Assembly: GCA_963575645.1 (NCBI GenBank)
Contig: OY754464.1
Location: 8,060,001-8,124,000, forward strand
Reading direction: 5' to 3'
Origin: Xanthostigma xanthostigma
Lineage: Eukaryota; Arthropoda; Insecta; Raphidioptera; Raphidiidae
DNA: 64,000 nt
Positions 44,631-56,700 of the stretch are shown here, piece by piece. The number at the start of each line of letters is the position of its first letter. The stretch's first letter is position 1. A program made the translations under genes and the position numbers. The notes under the pieces were generated by a model. That model had not been told where the DNA came from and ran no database searches. It saw only the letters and a program-made list of their open reading frames with translations.

Positions 44631-46785
44631 GTCCAAAACCTAAAACTAGCACTGTACCATACATTCTGATTCAGACAAAACCGTGTACATCAAATTTCTA
44701 GGAAAATACATTAAAATGGTTTTGATGGCACAGTAGTTAGTCGTCCGTTTTTTGTTGCACATATCTAGAGACACCTTTCTACTAAACGAGCATTGTAAAC
44801 GCCGAGTTCATTCGTCAATCTACATTTTAAATCTAAATAGACTTGAAACTTGGAAGCTTCTTCGGATTTTTACTGTTTTTTGAGGTTATTTAAAATAATG
44901 TAAGCTAATAAACGAACTTCGTTAATTTGTCGTTCATGATCATGTAATAGGAATGTATTTAGACAGATGTGATCGACGATGCTGTCTCTTTTCATTGATG
45001 GCAAAACAAAGACTGGATAACCGCAAACTAATAAATCGTTTTGAAATAGTTTGAAATTAGAAATTATGTAGGGATGAAATGTTATTTAGAAACTATGCGC
45101 AAAAATAGATTTAAAAAATTTGTCTAAAAATGTGGAAAAAATTACGAAAAATTCGATATTAACGGTTTCACAATTTTCTCGATTGGTTACAAAAATTTAA
45201 TAACCAATTGAAAAAACAACTCATTTTTTTGTCAACAATGCCACAATTTTAAATATTAAAGTTTTTCATGAATATAAATTAAATGTTTGAATGAAGTTAC
45301 AAAATTCCAAAATAGGTACCAAAATGAAAAAATGAGAATTTTTGAATATGTTAAAAACACTGTTCTAATGATGTGAATTAAAATTGTGTGAGGCCATAGC
45401 ATATAGATCTGCTTTTAATAAAAAAAAAGAAATATTTGTTCAAAATAGCATATATAAAAAAATCGTATGCAGCACAAAGTATAGATATCTACACTTCGTG
45501 GTATCAAGTTTAATCAGCGGCCATTTTGATTTTCAACATGAGAAAATGGCGTCTGCAGCTACTTAACCAAACTAGATTTTGCATTACCAGTGTAGTGTGG
45601 AATTCACCTATGGCTTGGCCTAATTACGACCTGTGTTGTTGAGCGTCTGTAGTTTTCAAAATCTATCTATCTATCATTCACAAATAGAATATACAAATGT
45701 GTTGCATTTTGGATTGGCATCCTCTGCTTAACAGTGGTCGATTTCTGGGTCTATCAACAATTAGAAAAAAAAAACAAATGCAACCTCAGAATATCAGTGT
45801 TAAGTGGTGTTAAGTCTTCCTACTGCCATTAACTGAAAATTTAATAAGCACGGAAAGTGTGAAATGAGTTGGAAAATGTTGATTTATTTAGGGAACTCTA
45901 TATGACGAAAACAAAATGAAGTGTTAAAAGAAGATTCCGGTAACTACGGATTGAATTTTATATAGTTGAGACTGATAATTGGCTAACAAGAAACAATAAT
46001 GAAAAAAAATGTATATAGGTTATATATGTACAGAAAAAAATTAACAAGAGAAAAACAAATAAAACAACTACCACTTGATTTAAGTAGGATCTGCAAAACT
46101 CCGAATAGATAGAAAATGTAAACGACCCGATCAAAGCTAGACTTCGATGTAGTATAAATAGTAATCAAAAACTAGGCCAAGACTAGGAAGATGTCTGCTA
46201 TTTAAATATGATCCATGTCTCCAAACTCGATATCAAAAATTAAAAAAAAAATTAACAAATCTGAAATTTCTTTTTTGGATATTGCAAAGCAAAACTTTGG
46301 AAAAAACACATTTGAGGGGAGATGGACAGAATTTAATAGTCTAGTCAAAAATGTCAGTCAAGTTTTTAGCTACTGTTAACCAAAATTAACTTTATTTTTT
46401 AAACTGGCCAAGTTATGTTTTTTGCAGACTAATAAAACAAGTAGGATCAAAATAAAATTTTACCTAAGTATCACCGAGTGAAATATTTGAGAGTTAGTTA
46501 AAACAATCAAAAATGGAAACGTCCCAACCTCCATTATTAAAAAAAGTTCTTTATACCCACGAAAAAGTATAGCCCTCGGACCAAAACCAAATATAAAATG
46601 TTAACAAACCGAACAAGGATTTCCAATTTTCAAAAAACTATCCGCTTTCGAATTGTCGATGAGTTGAACCTGAACTTGTATACTAAAAAAACTAATTTCA
46701 AAATTTGGAGTCATTAACAAAACTCAAGTCAAGCATATTGTAGGAAAATGAATTTAATAATTTAGCTGCATAATTTTAAAAATCT
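44631..46785. other. Unassigned DNA
   Basis: About 2 kb with no recognisable gene, element end or repeat; only chance short frames. Confidence 0.4.
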
Positions 46786-46789
46786 AGTT

Positions 46790-47010
46790 TCTATTCCAAC
46801 CTTCCAACGGTAATACTATCGTTAGTTATGCACAGTAACTAAAACGAAACTGTTTTGTTCCGGTTTTGTGCGCATGCGCCGACTTTGCACTGTTTTGTGG
46901 CTTAAAGGACAGTTTTAGAACCGTTCTAATCTCGGTTGGAACACGTTTTAGTTACTGCGCATTGACTGTGACGATATTATTACTGTTCACAGAGAGGTTG
47001 GAACAAAGCT
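46790..47010. mobile_element. MITE family AGCTCTGTTCCAACC, copy
   Basis: Right end AGAGAGGTTGGAACAAAGCT; interior AAAACGAAACTGTTTTG, TGCGCATGCGCC and GACGATATTATTAC. Relatives lie at 43,700, 48,431, 53,054 and 54,149. Confidence 0.65.
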
Positions 47011-47044
47011 AATGTAATGTAAATGGTAACTGCGTTTTTTTGGC

Positions 47045-47263
47045 AAGTTCTGAACTGCTAAAGCGCTTGTCGGCAATACAGAGCACTTCCAGCACAACTA
47101 AGCGTTTGTCGATCAAATTCTCGGACTGTTTGAATTTAGTTTTAAGGGTTTTGGGTTCCGAACTGCTAGAACCAAGTTCAGAGTCCAAACATTTGATCGA
47201 TAAACGCTCAGTTCCGTTTAAAGTGTTCTGTATTACCGACAAGCGCTTTAGCAGTTCAGTACT
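47045..47263. repeat. 219-bp foldback AAGTTCTGAACTGC
   Basis: Arms of about 100 bp starting AGTTCTGAACTGCTAAAGCG and its near complement. The overlapping frames on both strands come from the palindrome. Confidence 0.75.
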
Positions 47264-47365
47264 TTTCAATAAACACAGCTTGTGTTTGAAAGATTCGAAC
47301 AGCGATAATCTTCAATTGTTGGCGATCTGATTTTAAAGATTCCTTTGCTACAAGTTTCGATAATA

Positions 47366-47777
47366 TCTATATATATATAAAATTCTCGTGTCACAATTTT
47401 GGGCGCGCTAATCCCCGAAACCACAGAACCGATTTTAATGAAATTTTGTAAATACGCCTTACTTGGTGCAAATTACGCTACAGGATAGTTTTTATTAAAT
47501 ATTTTTTACAAAATTACGGTGTTTTCTCAAAAAAACTGTCTTAGTAACATGTAACATCTGATAGAATTTACTCGAAGCTATTAGTTCAGAAGATAACAAT
47601 AAAAAAACTTGTTTAAAACCAAGTAGCGACATCTGATAGAAAATACGCTCTAAGCTATTAGTTCAGTAGTAGATCTGGCAGAATTTTCTCAAAACTGCTA
47701 GACGCCGGGCCGCAAACGAAATACATTTTACAGAATTATATCTATCGCACCCGGATCAAACCGGAACGGACCGCTAG
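47366..47777 (+). mobile_element. Short Helitron with both ends
   Basis: 412 bp from TCTATATATATATAAAATTC to ...CCGCTAG, between an A and a T. A CCGG...CCGG hairpin lies just before CTAG. TC start, CTAG end and A/T target fit a nonautonomous Helitron. Confidence 0.75.
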
Positions 47778-48430
47778 TGTACTATATTTTTAACAAAAAA
47801 ATGAGTTGTTTAATGATAAAAAGAGTAATAAGTTGGAAATGTCAATAACAACTTGTATTATCAAGCGAATACACAGAATACAGACATTAATTAAGTTAAA
47901 TCTATTTTACTAAACTGACAAAAATATGAAATACATAGAATAGGCACCAACTTCCAAGTACCGAAACAAACAAGTCATTAAAAAACAACACGAAGAATCA
48001 TTTTATTGTTTATGTATCGCACAATAAAACAACAATTTTTAAAGTTGGCACCTATTTGTACCTTCAAAAAAATTATCTTAAACTAAAAAATATGATCATG
48101 TAAATTATATTAATGGACTAAAAATATTGCTCAACTGTTTACGATACGCTCTAAGAATGTTTTATTTTACAAAATAATAGTCAGCAATATAAAATATGTA
48201 CAGTTTTAACCATTATTGTATAAACTCCTAAAAATCATAAATTCAATCAAATTTCCTTGTATTCTTACATCAGTACCATGAAAAAATCCTTCGGAACCGT
48301 TTTAAATAATGGATTCAATTTATAGAAAATTTACATTTGTCTTCGTTCGATGTACGAATACTGTAATTTATAAGTTTCCGAATTAACAAATTGAAATAAA
48401 ACGACGTAAAGAAACAATATATATATTAAC

Positions 48431-48998
48431 TATGTTCCAACTTCTCTGCGAACGGTAATAATATCGTCACAGTCATGTGCAGTAACTAAAACGAAACTTT
48501 TAAATGTAAAGAAAAACCATTCCAAAATTGTAAAAAATTTTTTATTATATTATAAGCGCTTTCGACCTAAGTCATCATCAGATAAAATTATTTCTCACAC
48601 AATGAATGTATAATTTGCTACATCTTAATGGAATTGTTAGACATTTTTTAAAAATTATGAAAAATGTTCCATTAAGATGTAGCAAATTATACATTCATTG
48701 TGTGAGAAATAATTTTATCTGATGATGACTTAGGTCGAAAGCGCTTATAATATAATAAAATTTTTTTTACAATTTTGGAATGGTTTTTCTTTACATTTAA
48801 AAGTTTACCTTTTACAATTAACATGCTTCCAAATTTCTATAAGTACAACTCTAAATTGAAAAACGAAACTGTTTTGTATCGGTTTTGCGCGCATGCGTCG
48901 ACTTTGGACTATTTTGTCCAATCTCGGATTGAACACGTTTTAGCAACTGCGCATGACCATGACGATATTACCGTTCGCAGAGACGTTGAAGCAGAGCT
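48431..48998. mobile_element. MITE family AGCTCTGTTCCAACC, interrupted copy
   Basis: GTTCCAACTTCTCTGCGAAC at the left and ACCGTTCGCAGAGACGTTG at the right, split by the perfect palindrome at 48,496-48,804. Confidence 0.65.
48496..48804. repeat. Near-perfect 309-bp palindrome
   Basis: Two arms of about 137 bp differ at only about two positions around a loop of about 35 bp. Starts ACTTTTAAATGTAAAGAAAA. Contains AGCGCTTTCGACCTAAGTCA in each arm. Transcription would give a long double-stranded hairpin. Confidence 0.85.
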
Positions 48999-49005
48999 AT
49001 TGTAC

Positions 49006-49725
49006 CACGGTAACGATTTTTTAGATGTCTAGTGTTTAAACACAGTCTTTTGTTTTTTAAAGAACAAACAGTTATCTCCAGGACTTATCAAATGGCTTGC
49101 ACAGTATAACACTATGTAACACTGTTCCTATTTGACTAGTTCATAAAGCCAACCGGCTGGCAAAGTTTTCTGGGGAAAAAGTTGAGGAAACTAATTTTTC
49201 GAAACACGTTTATACAAAAAATAATATAGTTTCTCTAAAGTGTTACTCAATAGTATTTAAAACCATGAAAGGTTTTTCTATAACAAACAAGAGAAAAAAA
49301 ACATGCAAGGTCTATAATTGTTCGTTTCATACTATAGTCCTAAAAAACCGGACAATTATTTTCAACGAAACTGAAAATATAAACGATCGAGGCAAATATT
49401 ATATTACACACTGCAGAAGTATAAATCAACAGAAAACAACTCAAATCTGAAAAAACCCAAGTCACTTCTCTGTAGGCGGAAATAAAAGAAAAGATAACAA
49501 ACCACAATCGCTATTAAACATCTGTTAGGAAAATTAATAACCGGTAAAATATTATTATAGTAGTTTTCAATTATTTTATGACAATACTTACATCCTACAA
49601 GAATAAAATATTAATTTACAAAAAGAGAAGTTCTTTACAGTATTTTTTTTTGTAACAGATTTGTACAGAATGTTTTTTGTGAGCAGCACAAAAGCCAAAA
49701 AAAAAAAAAAACTAGATAACCGACT
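49006..49725. other. 3' flank of the RPRD2-like gene
   Basis: This stretch holds the 3' UTR and downstream DNA of the RPRD2-like gene. An A-run (plus strand 49,689-49,703) lies close to the stop codon. I see no clear minus-strand AATAAA within the first 200 bases, so the poly(A) site is unplaced. Confidence 0.4.
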
Positions 49726-50787
49726 TTACCACTGTTCTCTAAATCCTCCTCTGAACTGTCCTCTAAAACCACCACGCCCTCTCATCAACGGTGGCATAAA
49801 ATTACCTCTCATCCCGCCTCCCCTGCCGTTCCACATATTTCCACTCCCCCTCGGCGGTCTCGGAGGTCCACCTCTAACGCCCCTGATTCCACCTCTACCC
49901 CCTCCTCTAAATTCAACATTGTTACTGAAGTCAATTCCGCCCATTGCAATAAATTCATTTCTTGGATTTTGAAACTGCTCGTCCCGACCGGGAAAAGAGT
50001 CTCTTCGTCCTCTGAAAACGCCTCGTTTCCTGAAAGGAGTGCCGCGATGAGATCCGTCTTCGAAGAATTCATTTTGGATCCACGGAACGTCATCTTGCAC
50101 GGGCGTCGGCGGTCTGTGTTCCGGCCACGGTCTCGGCGGATCATCCAATAACGGTTTCTTTTCACTGTTTTCGATTTCCATATGACTCTCTCCGCTCTTA
50201 TCGTCCATAACACTTCGAGATTCCTTAGCTGCATTTATTTCAATACTTTGTTCAACTTTTTCATTCGGCGGCGATTCTTTTGGAATATTTTTGTTCGGCG
50301 TTAAGAAAGGATTTTTAACCTCACTTTCAGACGCGTGCTTTTTCCTCATCATATTATCTTTATCATTGAAAATATGGTTATTACTTTGGAACGGTCGTTT
50401 GTTATTAAAACTGTTGTTTTTCAAATTATCGAAAGGATTTTTATCTGAAGAATTTTGTCGAAACGAGATATTCTGATGACTCAACGATTCATCGTCGCTC
50501 AATTCCATATCGACGCTCTCGTTGTTGTCGTGATTGACTATTTCGGTGAGGCTACGACGGGGCGTCGATGTCACTGGCTGTCGTTTTGAACCATGCTGCT
50601 GCGGAATTTGTTTTATGACAGGCGGTACTGCAGAAACGGGCGGTACTGCCGGAACAGGCGGCGGCGGTGGCGGAGGTTCCACTACTAATCGAGCCAAATT
50701 CATTATCGGAGGATTCGATTTCATCGGTGGCAGTGCGCGATAATCTTGATCTTTCGGCTGGATCGGTAGTGCAGGAACTCGGTAATC
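49726..50787 (-). CDS. RPRD2: RPRD2-like terminal exon, RGG-like tail
   Basis: This is the largest coding exon (353 codons plus stop). It starts DYRVPALPIQPKDQDYRALP after a TTTGACTAG acceptor and carries a long proline tract. MELSDDE resembles the MELSDVEDD motif of vertebrate RPRD2. The C-terminus is Gly/Arg-rich (GGRGGIRGVRGGPPRPPRG) and ends FRGGFREQW. The matching vertebrate RPRD2 C-terminus is Arg/Pro/Phe-rich. Confidence 0.93.
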   Translation of the reverse strand, partial: DYRVPALPIQPKDQDYRALPPMKSNPPIMNLARLVVEPPPPPPPVPAVPPVSAVPPVIKQIPQQHGSKRQPVTSTPRRSLTEIVNHDNNESVDMELSDDESLSHQNISFRQNSSDKNPFDNLKNNSFNNKRPFQSNNHIFNDKDNMMRKKHASESEVKNPFLTPNKNIPKESPPNEKVEQSIEINAAKESRSVMDDKSGESHMEIENSEKKPLLDDPPRPWPEHRPPTPVQDDVPWIQNEFFEDGSHRGTPFRKRGVFRGRRDSFPGRDEQFQNPRNEFIAMGGIDFSNNVEFRGGGRGGIRGVRGGPPRPPRGSGNMWNGRGGGMRGNFMPPLMRGRGGFRGQFRGGFREQW

Positions 50788-53700
50788 CTAGTCAAAAAAT
50801 GATACAGAATCAAGTAAAAAAATTTGATGAGTATAGAAAAGCGGTTTTTAATTAATGATTCCGCTAAGCAATTTGAAAGGTTCTGTAAAAATCATTTAAA
50901 CACGATTTTCTGAAAAAAGAGTTACAGAGCTTCATAAATGTTGAAGACCACTGTTCTAAAAGAAAACAAGTTAAAAAAATCACAATGAAGATATCAAAAT
51001 CGCCAATGCAGCTAAAATAAACATCTGCGCTGCTAATCATCCTGACTACTGATTGTACCCACAAAAATATAGACGTATCTAATATCTACAGTATGTAAAC
51101 ACGTAAGGTGCACATAGAGAAATTAACACTGGGAAAAAATGACTGGATCAGAGTGAGCCTTGAAATCTTGTTTTTCAATTTGACAGATAATATTCTTTTG
51201 CAAAATGAATGTGTATACTACCGAAGAAAATATTCAAATGATTACAACATAATCGGACTTTTTTTATTCATGGGACATTAAATTCCCAAAAATACCTAAA
51301 TATGGTGCGAGATCAAATATCTCCGCCTATTCGTGTTGAACCTAAATACATTGGGTCACTGATTTACCAACGCGCATACGTCATACCAGTCGGACAAATT
51401 TTGAATGAAATGTTTCCAAACTGATGGAGTTGTTTTTAACCGACGAAAAACAAAAATGGAGGAGGTTCTCAAGTCGACGCGTATATTTTTTTTTTTTTTT
51501 TTTTATTTTTTTTTTTTTTATGTATGACCACGCATAACTTTTTACAGAGTAGTCCGATTTTGATAAATATTTTTTTGTTTGAAAGGGTATACCCCGAAGT
51601 TGGTCCCATATAAATTTGGTAAAAAAATTCCAACCCTAAGGGTAGGAAAACAGGGGATGATTGATTGTTCACTCACTGATTGTAATGTATGACCACACAT
51701 AACTTTTTACAGAGTAGTCCGATTTTAATAATTATTTTTCTGTTTGAAAGGGTATACCCCGAAGTTGGTCCCATATAAATTTGGTAAAAAAATTCCAACC
51801 CTAAGGGTAGGAAAACAGGGGATGATTGATTGTTTACTCACTGATTGTAATGTATGACCACACATAACCTTTTACAGAGTAGTCCGATTTTGGTAATTAT
51901 TTTTTTATTGGATAGGGTATACCTCGAGGTTGCTGAGTTGTGTATTACAATTATAAATTATATAGCCACAAAAAATTATAAAATAAAAACTTTTTAACAA
52001 AAAAATTAAACCGCCGAAAAACTGAAAAGCAAAAAATAATAAATCTTTTTATTTAACTAAGTTCTATTTAAGTAGTTGAACGTATGTGACAATCTAGTAT
52101 ATCTAAGTAATTTTGAGTCGGCGTCAAACAACCAATGAACAAAGATCACTAAAAGAAATAACCAAATCAAATTAGAGAACTCTCGTGAACTCTCAGAGAT
52201 TTCCGGCGAAGGATTGTTGACGCCGACTCTAAATTACTTAGATATACTAGATTGTCACATACGTTCAACTACTTAAATAGAACTTAGTTAAATAAAAAGA
52301 TTTATTATTTTTTGCTTTTCAGTTTTTCGGCGGTTTAATTTTTTTGTTAAAAAGTTTTTTTGTTTTATTTTTGTACAAAAAAATTAAAATAATGATTTGT
52401 AATAGCTTTTTATCATTAAAAAAGCCAAGTAAAATAAAAATAAATCAAAATAAAATAGAAATCCTCAAGATTACCACGATAATTCAATAGAAATAACAAT
52501 TAATGCAGTCATGGCTAACTCTGATCCAAGTATTTTTTCCCAATGCTAATTTCCCTATGTGCACCTTACGCGTTTACATACTGTATATCTTTAATGGGAG
52601 TGTTTAGTAGTGCAGCATTCTCTTTCTATTCAGCTATAAATTAATGATCCAGAATTTAACCTCACAAAATTACATTCAGAGCTAAAAAGTAAGGTTAAAA
52701 AAAACTTTGCTACAAAAATTTCATCAAACCTGATCAGTTTGAGAACCCCACATCGGTGGAGGCACGGGAGGTGGCGGTATAACCAGATGACTTTTATCGT
52801 CCTCCCTTCTCGGCGAACCTGTCAAACTGATAAGGTTTCTGTGATCTATATCATTAGATCTACGATCGGTGTCGGATCCTGCGATAATAAGGTTTCTGTG
52901 ATCGAAATCCTTGTTGCCTAATCGATTCAGTCTGTGATCCGTATCGGGACCTGAAACAACATCCGACATTTAAAAATTGTATTCGGCCGCGTTTAACACC
53001 TTGACTAACAGCATCGAGTTATTAATGTAGTGTTCCTGACGGAATACTTCATCAGCTCTGTTCCAACCCCTCTGCGAACGGTAAAACGGTAGCTAAAACG
53101 AAAGTGTTTGTATCGGTTTGTGAGCTAATGCGCAAGACTGTGACGATAATATGTCCGAAGAGAGGTTGAAACAGAGCTATCAATTTAAGGAGGTTGATGC
53201 GTTATAGTCCTGATCAAAAGTAAGTCGAATTCTAAATGGGAACTTTTCCATAATATATTTTTATAAAAGGGTATAAGTCGATGATACCAATAAATTAATG
53301 TCATAAACGCATAAATAAATGATTTTTTTTAATATTATTAATTATTCCAGTATTTTACTTAATGGACTAACTTTTGAATTTTTTGTACAAAGTTAGGTTA
53401 GAAAAAATAAATTTATGTAAATATCTGTATTTTACATATTTTTTGCAGTAAATAATTAAAAAAAGAAACTAGAAGTAATAAAAATTAAAATTAAATCATT
53501 AAAAATTTAAAAAATCAATTAAAATTGTTAAAATTGTCAAGAATAAAAGTCCATAATCGAATAGTGCTAAGGTTTAATAATTTTTTTTATTGATTAAAAG
53601 TCTCCTAATTAAATTGGAAAAAATATTAAAATATGCGTAAGACATCAATGCTTTATATAGTTAGTTTTCGGAACTGCTGAAATTATTTGGTTATTTGCAA

Positions 53701-56700
53701 AAAATTAAAATGTACCGTTTGCATGCTAAGTTGACATATTTTCTATAAGACATGTAAAAGTTTTTTTTAATTTTTGACTTTATAAATCTCCTAATGATAT
53801 TGAATTTTTACAGAAAATTTTGTCATAAAAAAATCTATTAAAAAAACTTTATTTTAAGATTTTTTTCATTATCTTCGTAAAACGGCTCAACCTCCTTAAT
53901 GTATTTATTGGGGCTGAACATAGACATACTTGTAATGTGTTTGTGTTAGGAAGCTCATTAAATAATGACCTTGAAAACTATCAACAATAAACATTAGCTG
54001 TTCAGGAATGAAGATACAATTGTTGAAGGCATCTACATTAAGGCTGGTGGTAGAAGATAGGAAAAACGCTGTTGTATGTAGACCACGATTGTAAATGCAG
54101 GTCGAGAAACTATGATGGTGTTGAGGTTCTTAGTTTTAAGCACATAATAGGTTCGTTCCAAGCAGCCTTGAACGGTAATAAAACCGTACACAGTCTTGTT
54201 ACTGCGCAAAACTGTCTTGCGCAGTATCGATTTTTGAGCTAGTGCGCAAATTAGTCTTGCGCAGTGACAAGACTGTGTACGGTTTTATTACCGTTCACGG
54301 CTGCTTGGAACGAACCTAATAACGATTAAGAAAACCAGCGCTAGAAAACTAGTAGTGAAATCTAGCAAGGAACCTAGCGGCAAATCCAGCCTCGTGTGCA
54401 GCGGATTTTATATAGTAATTACCTTTCAAATCCGCAAGAACAGGAGGTAAATGAGGAGGCGGCAACAAAACTCTGTGGTCAACGTCTTCCCTTGCGTGCA
54501 TGAGTCCCGGTCCGGTTGCCAGAACGTCGTTGTACTCTATAGGTTTGGCCATCGATTCTTTTTCATAAATTGGCGGACTTTCTGGAGTCTCTATTATTAT
54601 GTCATTTGGTGGACCGCCTGAAGTTTCAGGATCTCCCCAACCGCTCAATATATTCTCGACGTTATCCCACGTTTCCGGCTCTTCTTCCGGATTATATTCG
54701 TCCACAGATGATTGATACGGCATTTGCGATGCATTGTACGGAGTTGTATTTATTGATTGGTTATACGATGTGTTCGCTATCAAAAAGGTAGTAATGAGGC
54801 ATATTGACTTATAAAAGATCATACTAGTTCGGTATTTTAGAGTCCGATCAATTTAGACATAAAAATAGTGATCAAATAACGAAAATTCCGACAGAGCCAA
54901 ATTTTTGTGGAGACCTTGGATTTACCATTGCAAATAAAGTGCCAAAAGTTCCCATCGATCCCATGTTTGCTTCGACACTTATTCGGGGTCAAAGGTCAAA
55001 ATTTTAGGTTTTTTGGATTTTTCTCGAAAACGGTAAGTTTTATCGAAAAAGTACATCAGACCAAAGTTGTAGATCTCAAAATTCTCTATAAAAATGGTCC
55101 TTATGATTTTTTCTCTAAAACCTACCATTTTTCAGATATTGCGCTTGTAAGAATCATGTTATATTATATTATATATATTATAGGAATTATATTTATATGC
55201 ATAGTTCACTGTAGAAATGATTCATTTGACAGGTACCTCACTAGTATTATAAGGCGACAGGGGCGGATATACGTTTTTCGGGGTTTAATGAAGTCCAATG
55301 GGGCTCCATTTTGTCAAAACTCATCCAAAAAGTTGAAATTCGCCCAAAAACGTCAAAATTCACCCAAAAATATGTCAAAATTAACCCAAAAAATTGTCAA
55401 ATCACAAAAAATAAATGAAAATTCACCCAAAATATTGTTAAAATTCACCGAAAATATTAATTAAATCATCAAAAAAATGGTCAACAATTACCGATGATAA
55501 TGATAATCTTAACCATTAAAATATGAACTTTTTTTACTAGTAGAATAAGTGGTCATTGTTAACGAAGAAGTCTAAAAAATTTATAATAATAATTCAATTT
55601 TTGTGAGCCCTTGACACTTGTGAGTTCAGGGAAGTCTGTCATTGTGCGACCCTAATTAACTGACGAAAAACAAAAACGGAGGAGGTTCTCAATTCGACGC
55701 GTATATTTTTTTTTTGTTTTTTTTTTTTTTTTATTTATGTATGACCACGCATAACTTTTTACAGAGTAGTCCGATTTGGATAATTATTTTTTTGTTTGAA
55801 AGGGTATACCCCGAAGTTGGTCCCATATAAATTTGGAAAAAAAACTCCTACCCTAAAGGTGGGAAAATAGGGGTGTTTATAGTTCACTCACAGATTTTCA
55901 TGCTTTGTGTATTACAATTATAAATTATATAGCCACAAAAAATTATAAAATAAAAACTTTATGACAAAAAAATTAAACCGCCGAAAAACTGAAAAGCAAA
56001 AAATAATAAATCTTTTTATTTAACTAAGTTCTATCTAAGTAGTTGAACGTATGTGACAGTCTAGTATATCTAAGTAATTTTGAGTCGGCGTCAAACCATC
56101 AATGAACAAAGATCACTAAAAGAAATAACCAAATCAAATTAACAATGATACGTGAAATCTCCAGCGATAAACATTAACATTCTAAACATGCGCTCTCCAC
56201 ACGACCACTCGCAAAGACGTGTGCCCTCAGTGTGCCCGTTCGGGTTGCTCTGTCGCTGACATTAACTTCGTGAACGCTCAGAGATTTCCGGCGAAGGATT
56301 GTTGACGCCGACTCAAAATTACTTAGATATACTAGACTGTCACATACGTTCAACTACTTAGATAGAACTTAGTTAAATAAAAAGATTTATTATTTTTTGC
56401 TTTTCAGTTTTTCGGCGGTTTAATTTTTTTGTTAAAAAGTTTTTATTTCATTAAAATACACCAATGGGATAAAACAATCACATGACAGTAATAAAAAGAA
56501 AAAAAAAAAAACAACACAACAGAAATACTGACAATTATATTCACCGTATGAGTCAGTGGTAGACGCATAGCTGGTGTCGGTGTAGGATACTGTGTTTGGC
56601 GTCTGGTACGTAGAAGGGGGGCTCGTGAACTCTGGCGGCAATGGCGGAGGTGGAAGAGGTGTTAACGGCGTGGTCGGTGCTGAAACTCCTGTTGTGTATG

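Larger units (their letters stand above)
51089..52583. mobile_element. TA-flanked TIR element hosting other repeats
   Basis: Ends CAGTATGTAAACACGTAAGG and complement, TA on both sides, as for Tc1/mariner/pogo elements. TIR similarity reaches about 70 bp inward. The interior carries the GGAGGAGGTTCTC repeat, the 170-bp tandem and a foldback. It lies in the last intron of the RPRD2-like gene. Confidence 0.72.

Noticed and set aside
47009..47330. Overlapping frames on both strands with similar peptides
   Set aside because: The similarity comes from the 219-bp palindrome beneath them.
49661..49972. Proline-rich frame on the plus strand
   Set aside because: It is the antisense shadow of the Gly/Arg-rich tail of the RPRD2-like exon.
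54907..55464. 185-codon plus-strand frame
   Set aside because: Contains a low-complexity stretch of near-repeats (NSPK, KLTQ) from an AAAATTCACCC tandem and lies in an intron on the opposite strand; no family features.
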